A stretch of DNA of 64,000 bases. Origin: PNNG01 sp046291695 (GTDB lineage: Bacteria > Bacteroidota > Bacteroidia > UBA7662). Below are positions 42,933 through 53,087 of the stretch, piece after piece (position 1 is the first letter of the stretch; each line of letters begins with the position of its first letter). The position numbers and the translations under genes were made by a program. The stretch covers positions 1 to 64,000 of the forward strand of contig JBKBSO010000014.1 in assembly GCA_046291695.1 (NCBI GenBank). The letters run 5' to 3'. Under the pieces are notes generated by a model. It had not been told where the DNA came from and did no database searches. It saw only the letters and a program-made list of their open reading frames with translations.

Positions 42933-44657
42933 ATGCATTGGAAACACCCCCTTGCCCGATGCTTGTTCATCGGGCTTTGTGGCATACATGGATTGCTGTT
43001 TGCCCAAGAATACCCACGCGACTATTTCCGCTCACCCCTCGACATTCCACTGAAATTGTCGGGAACCTTTGGTGAATTACGTACCAATCACTTTCATAGC
43101 GGACTCGACATTCGCACCAACAGCATGGAAGGCCTTAAGGTATATGCCACAGCCGATGGCTACATCAGTCGAATCAAGGTTTCGGCCTATGGCTATGGTA
43201 ATGCGCTATACATCGACCATCCTAATGGATTTACTACGGTTTATGCACATCTACGCGATTTCGAAGATCCCATCCGAAGCCTGGCCGAAAAAAACCATTA
43301 CGACAAACAAAGCTTTGAACTTGATTTGGTGCTGTATCCTGACGAAATACCCGTTAAAAAAGGCCAGGTAATTGCCTATAGCGGCAATACAGGTGGCTCA
43401 GGTGGACCGCATTTGCACTTTGAAGTACGCGATACCAAAACCGAAGCCGTGATTAATCCCAAACATTTCGGCTTTAGCATTACCGACCGCACAGCCCCTG
43501 TATTCGACTTTATGGAGGTAGTGCCATATGGCCCGAATGCCCGGGTGAATGGCAGTAGTAACAAGCGAAGATTTACCGCTCTAAAAAGCGGACAACAGTT
43601 TGCCACCGGGCAGCGCATTGAAATAGCGGGCAGCAACTACCTGCAGTTCAGGGTATGGGATAAACACGATGGCAACGAATTTAGAAATGGCATTTATCGA
43701 CTGCTTTTACTTGAAGACCAGGATACCCTTTACCATTTCACAGCCGACCGTTTCGAATTCAACGAAACGCGCTACGCCAATGCCGTTATGGATTACCAGG
43801 CACGCATGCTCAACCGCGAACAAATATACCGGTGCTTTCAACCCAGCGGTAATCTACTGCAACTGCTTCGATCAAAAGCACCCTATCACGGCTTAATCAG
43901 CATAGAGGCGGGTAGCGAAAAAAAACTCACCGCCATTGCCAGTGACTTTGATGGCAATAGTAGCAGCATGCAGATTCATTTGATTGGAGTAAGTCCCACA
44001 GCCGAAATCAGTGGCCCCGACAAAGAGGTCGTACGATATTCACCCCTAGCGGCTTGGTCGTTTACAAACGAAGACGTACAGCTCCAAATGCCAGCCAATA
44101 ACCTCTACGACACCATAAATTTTATTTATCAAAGAACCGTGAAGCCCTACGCCATGTTTTCGGCCGTGCACAGCCTGCACCATGCACGCACCCCAGTACA
44201 TGCCGCCTTCGACCTGGCCTTGCGTCATAGCGGACTGGCCGACTCCTTGCGATCAAAAACCCTTATGGTGAATATCAACATCAACCAGGGACGAACGGCA
44301 ACAACCGGTAAGTGGGATGGAGACTGGTTCCGCGCTAGAGTCCGTGGATTAGGTGATTATTACCTGGCTGTAGATACCACTCCACCTGTGATTAAAGTCA
44401 TCAACCTAAGGGCTGGTGGTACGTACCAAAGAGGACAACAAATGCGCTTTACCATGAGCGACAATCTGGCTGGCATTCAATCTTATGCCCTTTACCTGAA
44501 CGATCAGTGGCAAAAATTGGTGTTCGATGGCAAAACGGCAAGCCTGACCTACACGGTACACCAAAATAGTCCAAAAGGAAATCTTAATTTACGTTTGGTT
44601 GTTAAGGATGCTGTAGGCAACGAAACGACTTATTCAACTAAAATAACCATCATATGA
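42933..44657 (+). CDS. M23-family metallopeptidase
   Basis: An exported 574-residue peptidoglycan peptidase-like protein. A signal peptide (about 1-24) precedes the LytM domain, with HSGLD (His55 and Asp59) and the HLH triad partner at 160-162 in GGPHLHFEV. The zinc ligands are therefore present, suggesting an active endopeptidase rather than an EnvC-like activator. The remaining 380 or so residues are beta-sandwich-like with Ig-type phrases (TVHQNSPKGNLNLRLVVKD). It lies between the LOG and Bcp genes and overlaps the latter. Confidence 0.92.
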   Translation: MHWKHPLARCLFIGLCGIHGLLFAQEYPRDYFRSPLDIPLKLSGTFGELRTNHFHSGLDIRTNSMEGLKVYATADGYISRIKVSAYGYGNALYIDHPNGFTTVYAHLRDFEDPIRSLAEKNHYDKQSFELDLVLYPDEIPVKKGQVIAYSGNTGGSGGPHLHFEVRDTKTEAVINPKHFGFSITDRTAPVFDFMEVVPYGPNARVNGSSNKRRFTALKSGQQFATGQRIEIAGSNYLQFRVWDKHDGNEFRNGIYRLLLLEDQDTLYHFTADRFEFNETRYANAVMDYQARMLNREQIYRCFQPSGNLLQLLRSKAPYHGLISIEAGSEKKLTAIASDFDGNSSSMQIHLIGVSPTAEISGPDKEVVRYSPLAAWSFTNEDVQLQMPANNLYDTINFIYQRTVKPYAMFSAVHSLHHARTPVHAAFDLALRHSGLADSLRSKTLMVNININQGRTATTGKWDGDWFRARVRGLGDYYLAVDTTPPVIKVINLRAGGTYQRGQQMRFTMSDNLAGIQSYALYLNDQWQKLVFDGKTASLTYTVHQNSPKGNLNLRLVVKDAVGNETTYSTKITII

Positions 44658-45103
44658 GCAGACCACAAGCGGGCGACAAAGCCCCTAACTTTAAAGGCTT
44701 AAACCAAAAAGGCGAAACCATTAGCCTCGAACAATTTAAAGGCAAAAAAATAGCCCTCTATTTTTACCCCAAAGACGACACACCCGGATGTACAGCCGAA
44801 GCCTGTAATTTACGGGATAACCACAGTGCCCTGCAAGCAGCCGGTTATGTAGTTATTGGAGTGAGTAGCGACAGTGTTAAATCGCACGATAAGTTTGCAA
44901 CCAAATATAGCTTACCATTCGATTTGCTGGCCGATGAAGACAAATCAGTTCATGAAGCTTATGGCACATGGATCGAAAAAAGCATGTACGGCCGCAAATA
45001 TATGGGTACCGACAGGGTAACCTTTATCATCGATGAAAACGGGAGCATAGAGCGTATCATCGATAAAGTGAAAACCAAAGAGCATACTGCACAAATTTTG
45101 TGA
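44654..45103 (+). CDS. bcp: Thiol peroxidase Bcp (peroxiredoxin)
   Basis: A 149-residue cytoplasmic peroxiredoxin that reduces hydroperoxides using thioredoxin. The peroxidatic Cys46 is in DDTPGCTAEAC and the resolving Cys51 lies five residues later, the PrxQ arrangement. The start overlaps the M23 gene stop (ATGA). It is the last gene of the operon, followed by a strong terminator. Confidence 0.96.
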   Translation: MSRPQAGDKAPNFKGLNQKGETISLEQFKGKKIALYFYPKDDTPGCTAEACNLRDNHSALQAAGYVVIGVSSDSVKSHDKFATKYSLPFDLLADEDKSVHEAYGTWIEKSMYGRKYMGTDRVTFIIDENGSIERIIDKVKTKEHTAQIL

Positions 45104-45127
45104 ATCATTGATCTAGCACCCCATGTA

Positions 45128-45157
45128 ACCCTGCCCCCAAAAGGCGGGGTTTTTGTT
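45128..45157 (+). terminator. Rho-independent terminator after bcp
   Basis: ACCCTGCC (45128-45135) pairs with GGCGGGGT (45143-45150), allowing one G-T pair, with a seven-base loop and a T-rich tail (TTTTGTTT). It lies 24 bases after the bcp stop. Confidence 0.85.
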
Positions 45158-45297
45158 TGCTTGACTTCATGGCAAACCAGTCAAGTTGGCCAACACAGTC
45201 AGCCTGTTGCATACCTCAACCCCTGATTCAATGCAAACCCATTGCGGGATTTGTGAAGGCTGCGTAATTCCACTAGCCAGCCACTAGCCAAAAAAAA

Positions 45298-45328
45298 AAT
45301 CCCTGTTCGTTGCCGAACAGGGATTTTT
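45298..45328 (-). terminator. Rho-independent terminator after the giant T9SS gene
   Basis: CCCTGTTCG (45301-45309) and CGAACAGGG (45314-45322) are perfect inverted repeats with a four-base loop, flanked by A-runs on the left and TTTTT on the right. On the minus strand the hairpin is followed by about ten T, so it ends the gene whose stop is at 45347. It can also act on the plus strand. Confidence 0.9.
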
Positions 45329-45346
45329 AGTTAGCTGATGCTGCGA

Positions 45347-48300
45347 CTATCGCTGAATCATCAGTCGGCGGATGCCAACATGCTTACCATCAGACACACG
45401 TACAAAGTACATGCCTTGTTGCAAGCTAGCAAGATCGAGCTCAATCAATCCACCGTTCATTTCGGTATTGTACACTTGGCTATACACTTCCTGGCCTACT
45501 GCATTCATGATCTTAACTGTCATCGCTTCAACACCCGGAACATTGATATTCAGGAAGGCTGTTAAGCTCGCTGGGTTAGGATACAGATTGAGTGCACCTG
45601 GATTGTTCAAATCGTTCACTGAAGTAAACACACCCCTCACAAAGGTGATGTTGTGTACATTCGTCGCTAAGCGATTTACTGGTCCACTTACAGCACGGAT
45701 TGTCCACTTACCTACGAAGCTGTTACCAGCAGTCAATCCGAGTGAATCAGAAATGGCCTGGAAGCTAACCGTAGCTGAAGTTCCGCTAAAGCCGGTTACT
45801 CGCATGCGTGGATTGCTAAAGTCACCACTTGGCTCATCAACCAAGAACTCATAAGTCACTGTACCACCAAAGGTCGAGTTACTAATGGTATAGTTGAAGT
45901 TCAACGTTTGCGTTGGATCATTTTCGAGGGTTCTTGTAGCATTATTTGCAGGCGACAAGAGGTTAAAGGCCGAAAGACTATCCAGGTTGGTTACACCACG
46001 TACAATATTCAAATTGAAACTGGCATTCGCACTGCGGGTAATGCTACCACCTTGAGCACGAACCGTCCATTTCACCTGAGCAGTAATGCCCACTGGAATA
46101 TTGTTCGCAATTAACAGATCACGTATTTGCTCGAAAGTAAGCGTGAGGCTGTTGGTGGTAGTAGGTATGCTCGCCAATGGATTCGAGAAGTTACCTGTTG
46201 GTAAATCAAGTAACCAGGTGTATGAGGTTGTACCCGGACCCGTAAAGGTTGATGCCTCCCAAGTGATATTTGCTGTCTGCGTAACGGCACCCTGAATGGT
46301 TAAGCTGGTATTGTTAGCAGGAGTAAGCAAATTAAAGGCACTTAAGGTATCGGCCACCGTACCACGGTTAAGCGTAATGGTACGTGGTGCTACTGCCAGG
46401 CGTGACAGCGTAGCTGAAGTTGCCCGAACCGTCCAAACACCGGTAAATGACCCACCTACAGGCACACCATTGGTTGCCAAGAGGTTATCAATAGCTGCAA
46501 AGGTAAGGGTAAGTACAGAGTCGGTACCATTGTTATTCGCCGGAATGGCCACAATAGGCGTACTGAAATTACCACCCGGTGCATCTAACAACCACTCATA
46601 AGTAGTTGGGTTACCCGTTGTAGCAACCGAACGCTCCCAGTTTACGTTGGCAGTTTGACCACCTGTACCGGTAATGTTCAGCGTCGCATTATTCGCAGGG
46701 CCAATCAGGTTAAAGGCTGAAAGTGAATCTTGTGCGCTAGCAGGTACAATCGTTACTACATCAACAATAAACCTGAAGTTACTGGTACCACCCAAGAAGC
46801 CTAAACCACCTCCGGTTGTATCCGATGTGAAGAAGGCAGATGGACGTAATGGCGATTCAGCCTGGTACATCATCGGGAAGTATCCCGGAGTCTTTGGCGT
46901 CTGTAACAAACCTACAAAGAAGTCATTGTCTGTTACGATATACGAAGTATCGAATACAAGCTCAAGGTATTGACCCAAGTTGGCTGCCGAGAGTACGGTA
47001 TCAGGCGTTGAAGCCACAATTTGTCCCATACTATTCATCACCACACCACGAACACGACCACCAACTGCTGTAGTCGCCAGATTGATTCTTGCCCGCATAC
47101 GCTCAACAGCACGTGTTCCTGTTACGGTATGACGTACCGCCAGTATACCAGAACCCGCATTGAATCCTACACCAAAATTAGTTGCACTGGTATCGGCATA
47201 AGAGAAGGTTCCGGCTGTGGTTTCTTGAACATACGTTTTTTGGTTGTTCAAATTGTTGTTATCAGCTCCCAAAGAAACAACGATGTTGTTAAACCCAAGG
47301 TTTGCTGGTGCATAACCTGTGAAATTAACAGTTGTACTAGCACCTACTCCCAAATTCACTGTCTCAGAGGCAGTAAAGGTATTGGCACCTGTGATATTCA
47401 AGCTAACCGAACGGCCTACCACAGGTGATGAGCTGTTGTTCCGGATGATGGCCTGAATGGTGTGTGGCAATCCGCTAGGAATTGGCAATTTGCCCATGGT
47501 GTACAATTCTACCACCTCTAGATCATTCGCCAAACGAGGAGCGGTGAGTACAATCTGTGGACGGAAAGCCGAAGCTCCTGTAAGTGAAGCAGGGAAGGCT
47601 GTGTTGTCCTGAGCATTACGTTGAGCACCAGGAATGGCCGTGTTACACAGATAAACTGCGGAAGTCGACAAAGCACTGGTAATTTGCCATTCATAGGCCA
47701 CATACAAGCCACCACCGGTATACGTGAAGGCCGTATCCAAAGGAATTTGATAGACACCTGCTACGTTTGGTATAGTCAACGAATCTTCATACACCAAGGT
47801 CATGGCCGTAGGTGAGCTTATCAAATCAGCCCAAGTTGCTGAGCGTGTAAAAGTAGCATCGTTGGTGTTTACCATGTAGTAGCGCATAAATCCACGTACA
47901 GGCGCAGCAGCAGGTGCTGATATCTGGTATCCAACATGCGTGATTTGCTGACCTGGTGCCAACTGGGTAGCCACTTCAGCCGGAGCATATACTGCTGCTG
48001 AACGGTGGAAATTGTTCTGTGTCACAGGGCCGCGACCCAAACCTGAAGTGCCACCACCTGCTGCGGGTATCAATACGGTCAAAGGCGGATAAGTAACAGC
48101 ACCACGGTGCAAACGCAAGTTAAAGGTCTGTAAGGCTAAGGTATCGTTGGTACCAGAATTTGCGCGAACGGTCCATATGGTATTGATACTATCACCCACT
48201 GACAAACCAAGGGAAGCCAAAAGTCCGTCTATCGCTCCAAAATTCAGGGTAAGCGTAGTGTCCGAACCGGAACTAACCGCGGCAACCGGGTTGCTGAAGT

Positions 48301-51300
48301 TGGCTCCCGCAGCATCCAATAACCAGGTGTAGGTCACAGGCGCGCCATTGTTAGTAGTAGCAGCGTTCCAGCTAATGCCTACAGGTGTAGCTGAAGCACC
48401 GGCCACTGTCAATACGGTATTGTTTGGTGGAGAAATCAGGTTAAATGGATTAACCACAGTATCGTTAGAGATAGCACCACGAATCAACGACAAGTTAAAT
48501 GGAGCAGTAGCCAATATAGAATCTGTACCACTGCGTGCGCGTACTGTCCAAATGGTTTGTGCAGTGTCGCCAAGGTTAAGGTTCAAGCTAGCCAGTAAGG
48601 CATCTATGGCACCCAATTGAATGCTCACAACAGTATCCGTACCATTGTTGTTAGCAGGCAAGCTGGCCAATGGCGATGAGAAGTTACCTCCAGGAACATC
48701 CAGCAACCAAGTATAAGTAGCACCTGCTACTGAAGACTGCCAGCTGACATCTACGGTTGAAATCGCAGGCCCCGTTACCGTAAATACGGTGTTATTCGGA
48801 GGCGATAGCAAGGCAAATGGATCCAAAGAAGGTGCTGGATTTAAGTTTACTGTATAATCCTGCGTCTCACCCCATGAATAAGTACCACATGGAGCATTGA
48901 TGCTGGCGCTACCACCTTCATTCAAAACCACACGCATGCGGGTAGTACCTACCATACCTGTTACCGGCATGGTATAACTGGCAATCAAAGGCGCACCAGC
49001 ATTGGCCGCTCCTGAAGCTACTAATTCCGTTACCGGATCAAACACCAAGTCGTTGTTAAAGTCGATGTAAACCGTAGCATAAGAAGCATACGCGCTACCG
49101 CAAGTACCATAATGAACTTGGAAAGATGCATTCGTGCTGTAAGTCAACTGGAAAGCCGGCAATGCCGTATTGTCGGTATAAGTAGCACAGTTACCAGGGC
49201 CTACTGGTGATGCCACCGAATCGCCATTTACGACTACCAAACCTACACGGCTATCGGCAGTGCTGGTTGCGTTAGAAGCACAATATGCCAAAGTAGCACT
49301 TACCGGGCCGGCCCAGGGACCAGCTGTATTATTCGTAGTATCACAAATACCGCGTACATAGAAGCTGTAAGAAGCGCCAGCCGTTAAACCACTGATGACT
49401 ACAGGTGAAGCCGTAGCATTTACAAGCGTACCTGCACCCTGTGTGAAGCCTACTGCTCCATACTCCACTTCAAATGCCTGATGGGCTGCATCTGGCGTAA
49501 AGCTTACTGAAGCTGATGTAGCTCCGGCAGGATTAGCAGCCAAATTACTAACACCTACACATGAAGGAGCAGGGTTCATATTTACCAGGAAGTCCTGTGT
49601 CTCTCCATAAGAAAAGGTTCCACATGGCGCATTCAAAGATGCACTTCCGCTTTCGCGTAAAACCACACGCATACGTACCGTACCTAAATGCTGAGCTACC
49701 GTAGGAACGTTAGCTGTAGCTATCAGCGGAGCGCCTGCCGATGAATTACCACTGGCAACCAATTCAGTTACCGGGTCAAACACCAAGTCGTTGTTAAAGT
49801 CGATATAAACCGTTGAAAAAGACGCATAATCCGTACCTCCGCAACGACCATAATGCACCTGAATAGGCGTAGGCACACCATAAGACATTTGGAAGGGCGG
49901 CAAACTGGTGTAATCCGTATAAGTTGCACAAACAGTTGGCGGTGAAGCTACTGAGTCGTTGCCCACAACCACCAAATCAATTTTGCTATCTGCACTAATT
50001 GTTGCACCAGATGCACAGTAGTTAATTGTTACACTCACCGGACCTACCCAAGCACTGCTGAAGTTGGTTGCCGTATCACATACCGCACGTACATAGAAGG
50101 AGTATGATTGTCCGAAGGTCAAACCACTGATGGTAGTGCCTGGCGTGCCATTCACACGTAACACCGTGCCGCTACCTTGGGTAAAGCCTGTAGTATCGTA
50201 TTCAACATCCCAAGCCGTTTCTGTTCCGTTCGACGCCCAGTTCACAGCAATTGCCGAAGATCCCGCTGGAACGCCAGCTAAACCTGATGGCGTGAAACAT
50301 ATGGCCGTGGCTGGAACAAACTCAATAGCTCCCATATCCGGGGTAGTGGCATTTCGTGTAGCTCCTGTAATGTCGGTCGTAATACCCGCTACCGGAATAC
50401 CCAACTGGCTTACGTTTGGCGACTGTGGGGTAAGGTTGGTAACCGACACAAATACCGGATCGGCACTGATTGAATTCGTATCAGGTGTTGCTGCCATCCA
50501 GTCGGCTATGCTCACCCGATCTGCAGCATTATGACCTACAAAATGCTGCGCAGTGGCCGCAACATGGAAGTTGTTGTTCGAAATCGTACCAAATGGGTTA
50601 GCACCGGCACTGAATATACCGAACATCTTGCCACCCACATTGCCAGGAACACCCGTTACCGATATCATATTGTTGATCACATCAATACCCGTAGAGGTCG
50701 CAGTGTGAATTAAAATACCACCATCAAATGGCGCAGACGAGGTCGTCAAACGATCATCCGATATGTTAATGGAATTGTACACAATACGTGCGTTGTTGTG
50801 GTTCCATATGATAATACCCCAAGCATTGTTCGTACGTGTACCTGAACCATGACCTTTCAAACCCGAAATGCTGTTGTTGATGATGTCAACGTCAAGATTC
50901 GAATTGGTGCTGTTGATTACAATACCTTGGCCACCGCTGAATGAGGTTGCCGTGTACTCAATATTGCGAATGGTATTTCCGGATACCACACCACCTGAAC
51001 TGTTGCCCTCTACATGAATAGCACGCATGGTGGTTTGTGTCGTTACCATATCAGCAATCGTATTGCCCTGTATTTGATAGTTGTTGGTATGAGCAACATT
51101 AATACCGCGCAGTGTAATGGTTTCAGCTGTGTTGGTATTTCCAATCATGTTATTGCGCACAATCACGCCTGTATTCACATTGCCGGTTACGCCTTCAACG
51201 TTAACACCACGATTAGCACGACCTAACTGGTTGTTCTCAATTAATATATTGCTGTTGCCACTGCCACCAACCTGAATAGCGCTCACCAGCGTGGTGCTGT

Positions 51301-52984
51301 TGTTTCCACCTGCACGTACATTCACATTCCGAATGGTCACATCCGACACACTATTGAAGTGTATGCCATAATGCAAAGTACCAATCGGGGTATTGTTCTC
51401 AAAACTCAGGCTGTTAACGCCTCCAATTTCACCATCGATGGTTACCCTGCTCGCCAATACATTAAATACACCTGTTCCTGATGCGGTTGGACCGGCTGAA
51501 ACCGTGTAAGCACCGCCCACAGGCTTTATCGTCATCGTATAGTTACCTGTACCAACTTCTGTCCATTGGTTCAATACCGCAGCCGTTGGCTCCGTAATAT
51601 TGCTGATGACCTCAAAAGTTACATTACCACTCAAGCCCAGTACATTCACCGAGCCAAAAGCCGAATTGAAGTTAGGAAACGATCCTCCGGCACCTACTGT
51701 ATAAGTACCTGAAAGCGGACCGGATACCACCCTAACCGCAGGAACACCAGAAAGTGCTGGCGTTCTGCTCACGCCACCAAGCACAAAATCTGTAATCGAC
51801 AACCGCAAGGTATCTCCAATCGAAGCCCCAGCTGCAACATCATAAACTACCCAAAAATAGTTCGTGCCAGGCATCATGAGCCTGCTGCCCGTAATACTTG
51901 TTGTTGCACCAGTCGGCGAAACAGTCGTGCCATACTGAGCAGTATCTGAGAAACTCGCATTAGTTCCTGTATAATAAACCTTGATATTATTAATGTTTGC
52001 TAAGTTGGTGCTACCGCTGTTTAGGTTAATCGACGTAAGATCAAAAGGCGATAGGTTGCCACTTACTTCAACTTGCAAACGTGCCATTACAGCATTTGAC
52101 GTAGCCGGCTGAACAGCCGCGCCTTCCTGAAGGAATGAAGCACTCGTGTACACCTGTGGAAATCCAGTAGGCGAAAAACGATATACACGACGCGTAGTTG
52201 GTGTGCTGCCGGCAAATGGCGCCAATGGACCAACCACATTAAAGGTGTTGGCCGTAGTTACCGCGGCTGCCGTATGCGTAGCAAAATTCACATTCAAACT
52301 GGTAGCAGCTGTAGAACCCGTTGAAAAACCAGCGCGGGCAGCCGTTGAACTTCCTGCACCAAGCGACATCTCACCATACACAAACTCCACCAAATTAGAA
52401 GTCTCGTAAAAACGAACCTGATGTGTCACATCACCTGCTGGCACCGTTGATGTATTGATGAATCGCATATTCTTAAACTCGATTACCAATACCTGGTTAG
52501 GTGAACTGCCAAACACCTTGGAATGAACTACCCCTGAGTCAGATACACCACCATTACTTAAACCAGTAACGAAAGAACCCATACGAAGGCCTGTACCTCC
52601 GCTGATGTTGTTACCGGTAGTTATGGTCGCCGCTCCCGTGGTGTTCAACCCAATCAAACCATTCGATGCTACCGCAAACGATCCGGCCTGGTCAAAAGCT
52701 GTGCCCGTAGGATAACTAAAGGCAAATCCTGCAGGCCAAGGAATGGACGTTGCGTTGGTTGCAGGCGATGTACCCGAGGCAGGTGTGCCAGGTCCCAGAT
52801 GGACCGTACTTCCCGTACTCATGTCAAGAGGATTGCCATCTTTATCAAACGACAAATTCCCATTGGTCTCGGTCTGGAAAAAATATCCAGTTACCGAAAT
52901 TGGCGCTTGCGCCAAGGCTCCAAACGACACTAAACTCATTAAGAAGAGCATCGTCAAAAGCCTTAAATCATAAAGCTTCTTCAT
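45347..52984 (-). CDS. Giant T9SS-secreted multidomain protein (2545 aa)
   Basis: A very large exported protein with a signal peptide (about 1-26, ending GALAQ) and a type A T9SS sorting domain in the last 80 or so residues (NLYPNPASLTAFLNINV, ending RRLMIQR). After an N-terminal beta-rich region come a parallel beta-helix part (roughly 430-890) ending PDMGAIEF, two Fn3-GEVED units (coded at 48835-50300), two SusE-like repeats (48095-48830), a separate beta domain, then three more SusE-like repeats (45630-46732). Such stacks usually form adhesive or ligand-binding surface proteins. No catalytic motif was recognised. It is followed by a perfect terminator. Confidence 0.9.
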   Translation of the reverse strand: MKKLYDLRLLTMLFLMSLVSFGALAQAPISVTGYFFQTETNGNLSFDKDGNPLDMSTGSTVHLGPGTPASGTSPATNATSIPWPAGFAFSYPTGTAFDQAGSFAVASNGLIGLNTTGAATITTGNNISGGTGLRMGSFVTGLSNGGVSDSGVVHSKVFGSSPNQVLVIEFKNMRFINTSTVPAGDVTHQVRFYETSNLVEFVYGEMSLGAGSSTAARAGFSTGSTAATSLNVNFATHTAAAVTTANTFNVVGPLAPFAGSTPTTRRVYRFSPTGFPQVYTSASFLQEGAAVQPATSNAVMARLQVEVSGNLSPFDLTSINLNSGSTNLANINNIKVYYTGTNASFSDTAQYGTTVSPTGATTSITGSRLMMPGTNYFWVVYDVAAGASIGDTLRLSITDFVLGGVSRTPALSGVPAVRVVSGPLSGTYTVGAGGSFPNFNSAFGSVNVLGLSGNVTFEVISNITEPTAAVLNQWTEVGTGNYTMTIKPVGGAYTVSAGPTASGTGVFNVLASRVTIDGEIGGVNSLSFENNTPIGTLHYGIHFNSVSDVTIRNVNVRAGGNNSTTLVSAIQVGGSGNSNILIENNQLGRANRGVNVEGVTGNVNTGVIVRNNMIGNTNTAETITLRGINVAHTNNYQIQGNTIADMVTTQTTMRAIHVEGNSSGGVVSGNTIRNIEYTATSFSGGQGIVINSTNSNLDVDIINNSISGLKGHGSGTRTNNAWGIIIWNHNNARIVYNSINISDDRLTTSSAPFDGGILIHTATSTGIDVINNMISVTGVPGNVGGKMFGIFSAGANPFGTISNNNFHVAATAQHFVGHNAADRVSIADWMAATPDTNSISADPVFVSVTNLTPQSPNVSQLGIPVAGITTDITGATRNATTPDMGAIEFVPATAICFTPSGLAGVPAGSSAIAVNWASNGTETAWDVEYDTTGFTQGSGTVLRVNGTPGTTISGLTFGQSYSFYVRAVCDTATNFSSAWVGPVSVTINYCASGATISADSKIDLVVVGNDSVASPPTVCATYTDYTSLPPFQMSYGVPTPIQVHYGRCGGTDYASFSTVYIDFNNDLVFDPVTELVASGNSSAGAPLIATANVPTVAQHLGTVRMRVVLRESGSASLNAPCGTFSYGETQDFLVNMNPAPSCVGVSNLAANPAGATSASVSFTPDAAHQAFEVEYGAVGFTQGAGTLVNATASPVVISGLTAGASYSFYVRGICDTTNNTAGPWAGPVSATLAYCASNATSTADSRVGLVVVNGDSVASPVGPGNCATYTDNTALPAFQLTYSTNASFQVHYGTCGSAYASYATVYIDFNNDLVFDPVTELVASGAANAGAPLIASYTMPVTGMVGTTRMRVVLNEGGSASINAPCGTYSWGETQDYTVNLNPAPSLDPFALLSPPNNTVFTVTGPAISTVDVSWQSSVAGATYTWLLDVPGGNFSSPLASLPANNNGTDTVVSIQLGAIDALLASLNLNLGDTAQTIWTVRARSGTDSILATAPFNLSLIRGAISNDTVVNPFNLISPPNNTVLTVAGASATPVGISWNAATTNNGAPVTYTWLLDAAGANFSNPVAAVSSGSDTTLTLNFGAIDGLLASLGLSVGDSINTIWTVRANSGTNDTLALQTFNLRLHRGAVTYPPLTVLIPAAGGGTSGLGRGPVTQNNFHRSAAVYAPAEVATQLAPGQQITHVGYQISAPAAAPVRGFMRYYMVNTNDATFTRSATWADLISSPTAMTLVYEDSLTIPNVAGVYQIPLDTAFTYTGGGLYVAYEWQITSALSTSAVYLCNTAIPGAQRNAQDNTAFPASLTGASAFRPQIVLTAPRLANDLEVVELYTMGKLPIPSGLPHTIQAIIRNNSSSPVVGRSVSLNITGANTFTASETVNLGVGASTTVNFTGYAPANLGFNNIVVSLGADNNNLNNQKTYVQETTAGTFSYADTSATNFGVGFNAGSGILAVRHTVTGTRAVERMRARINLATTAVGGRVRGVVMNSMGQIVASTPDTVLSAANLGQYLELVFDTSYIVTDNDFFVGLLQTPKTPGYFPMMYQAESPLRPSAFFTSDTTGGGLGFLGGTSNFRFIVDVVTIVPASAQDSLSAFNLIGPANNATLNITGTGGQTANVNWERSVATTGNPTTYEWLLDAPGGNFSTPIVAIPANNNGTDSVLTLTFAAIDNLLATNGVPVGGSFTGVWTVRATSATLSRLAVAPRTITLNRGTVADTLSAFNLLTPANNTSLTIQGAVTQTANITWEASTFTGPGTTSYTWLLDLPTGNFSNPLASIPTTTNSLTLTFEQIRDLLIANNIPVGITAQVKWTVRAQGGSITRSANASFNLNIVRGVTNLDSLSAFNLLSPANNATRTLENDPTQTLNFNYTISNSTFGGTVTYEFLVDEPSGDFSNPRMRVTGFSGTSATVSFQAISDSLGLTAGNSFVGKWTIRAVSGPVNRLATNVHNITFVRGVFTSVNDLNNPGALNLYPNPASLTAFLNINVPGVEAMTVKIMNAVGQEVYSQVYNTEMNGGLIELDLASLQQGMYFVRVSDGKHVGIRRLMIQR
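45630..46732 (-). repeat. Three tandem SusE-like domains in the T9SS protein
   Basis: Three units of about 120 residues each, coded at roughly 46360-46732, 45990-46355 and 45630-45985. Each opens with DSLSAFNL-x-x-PANN or a close variant, continues through TYEWLLD or similar, then GNFS-P, and ends with WTVRA or WTIRA and a closing RG. The pattern resembles the SusE-type beta-sandwich. Confidence 0.7.
48095..48830 (-). repeat. Two further SusE-like domains
   Basis: Units coded at about 48473-48830 and 48095-48475 follow the same scheme as those at 45630-46732 (PF-x-L-x-SPPNNTV, TYTWLLD, WTVRA, then RGA). They are separated from the other three by about 450 residues of unrelated beta-rich sequence. 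Confidence 0.7.
48835..50300 (-). repeat. Duplicated Fn3-GEVED unit
   Basis: Two units of about 730 bases, coded at roughly 49570-50300 and 48835-49565. Each contains a fibronectin type III domain with SYSFYVR and a GEVED domain with YIDFNNDLVFDPVTELVASG, ending GETQD. That stretch is almost identical in both units, also at DNA level (around 49015-49075 and 49755-49812), which suggests recent duplication or conversion. Confidence 0.8.
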
Positions 52985-53087
52985 ACAACAGATTTTAGAA
53001 AATTATTCAATGGGCAAATTGGCTATAAAATCTAATACTTACAAGCCTTTTGAAAAAAAAAATCTGCTTTCAAACAATAAATAGCCT

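Noticed and set aside
45158..45297. Gap between the two terminators near 45.2 kb
   Set aside because: Checked for a small gene or RNA; nothing supported beyond the terminators.
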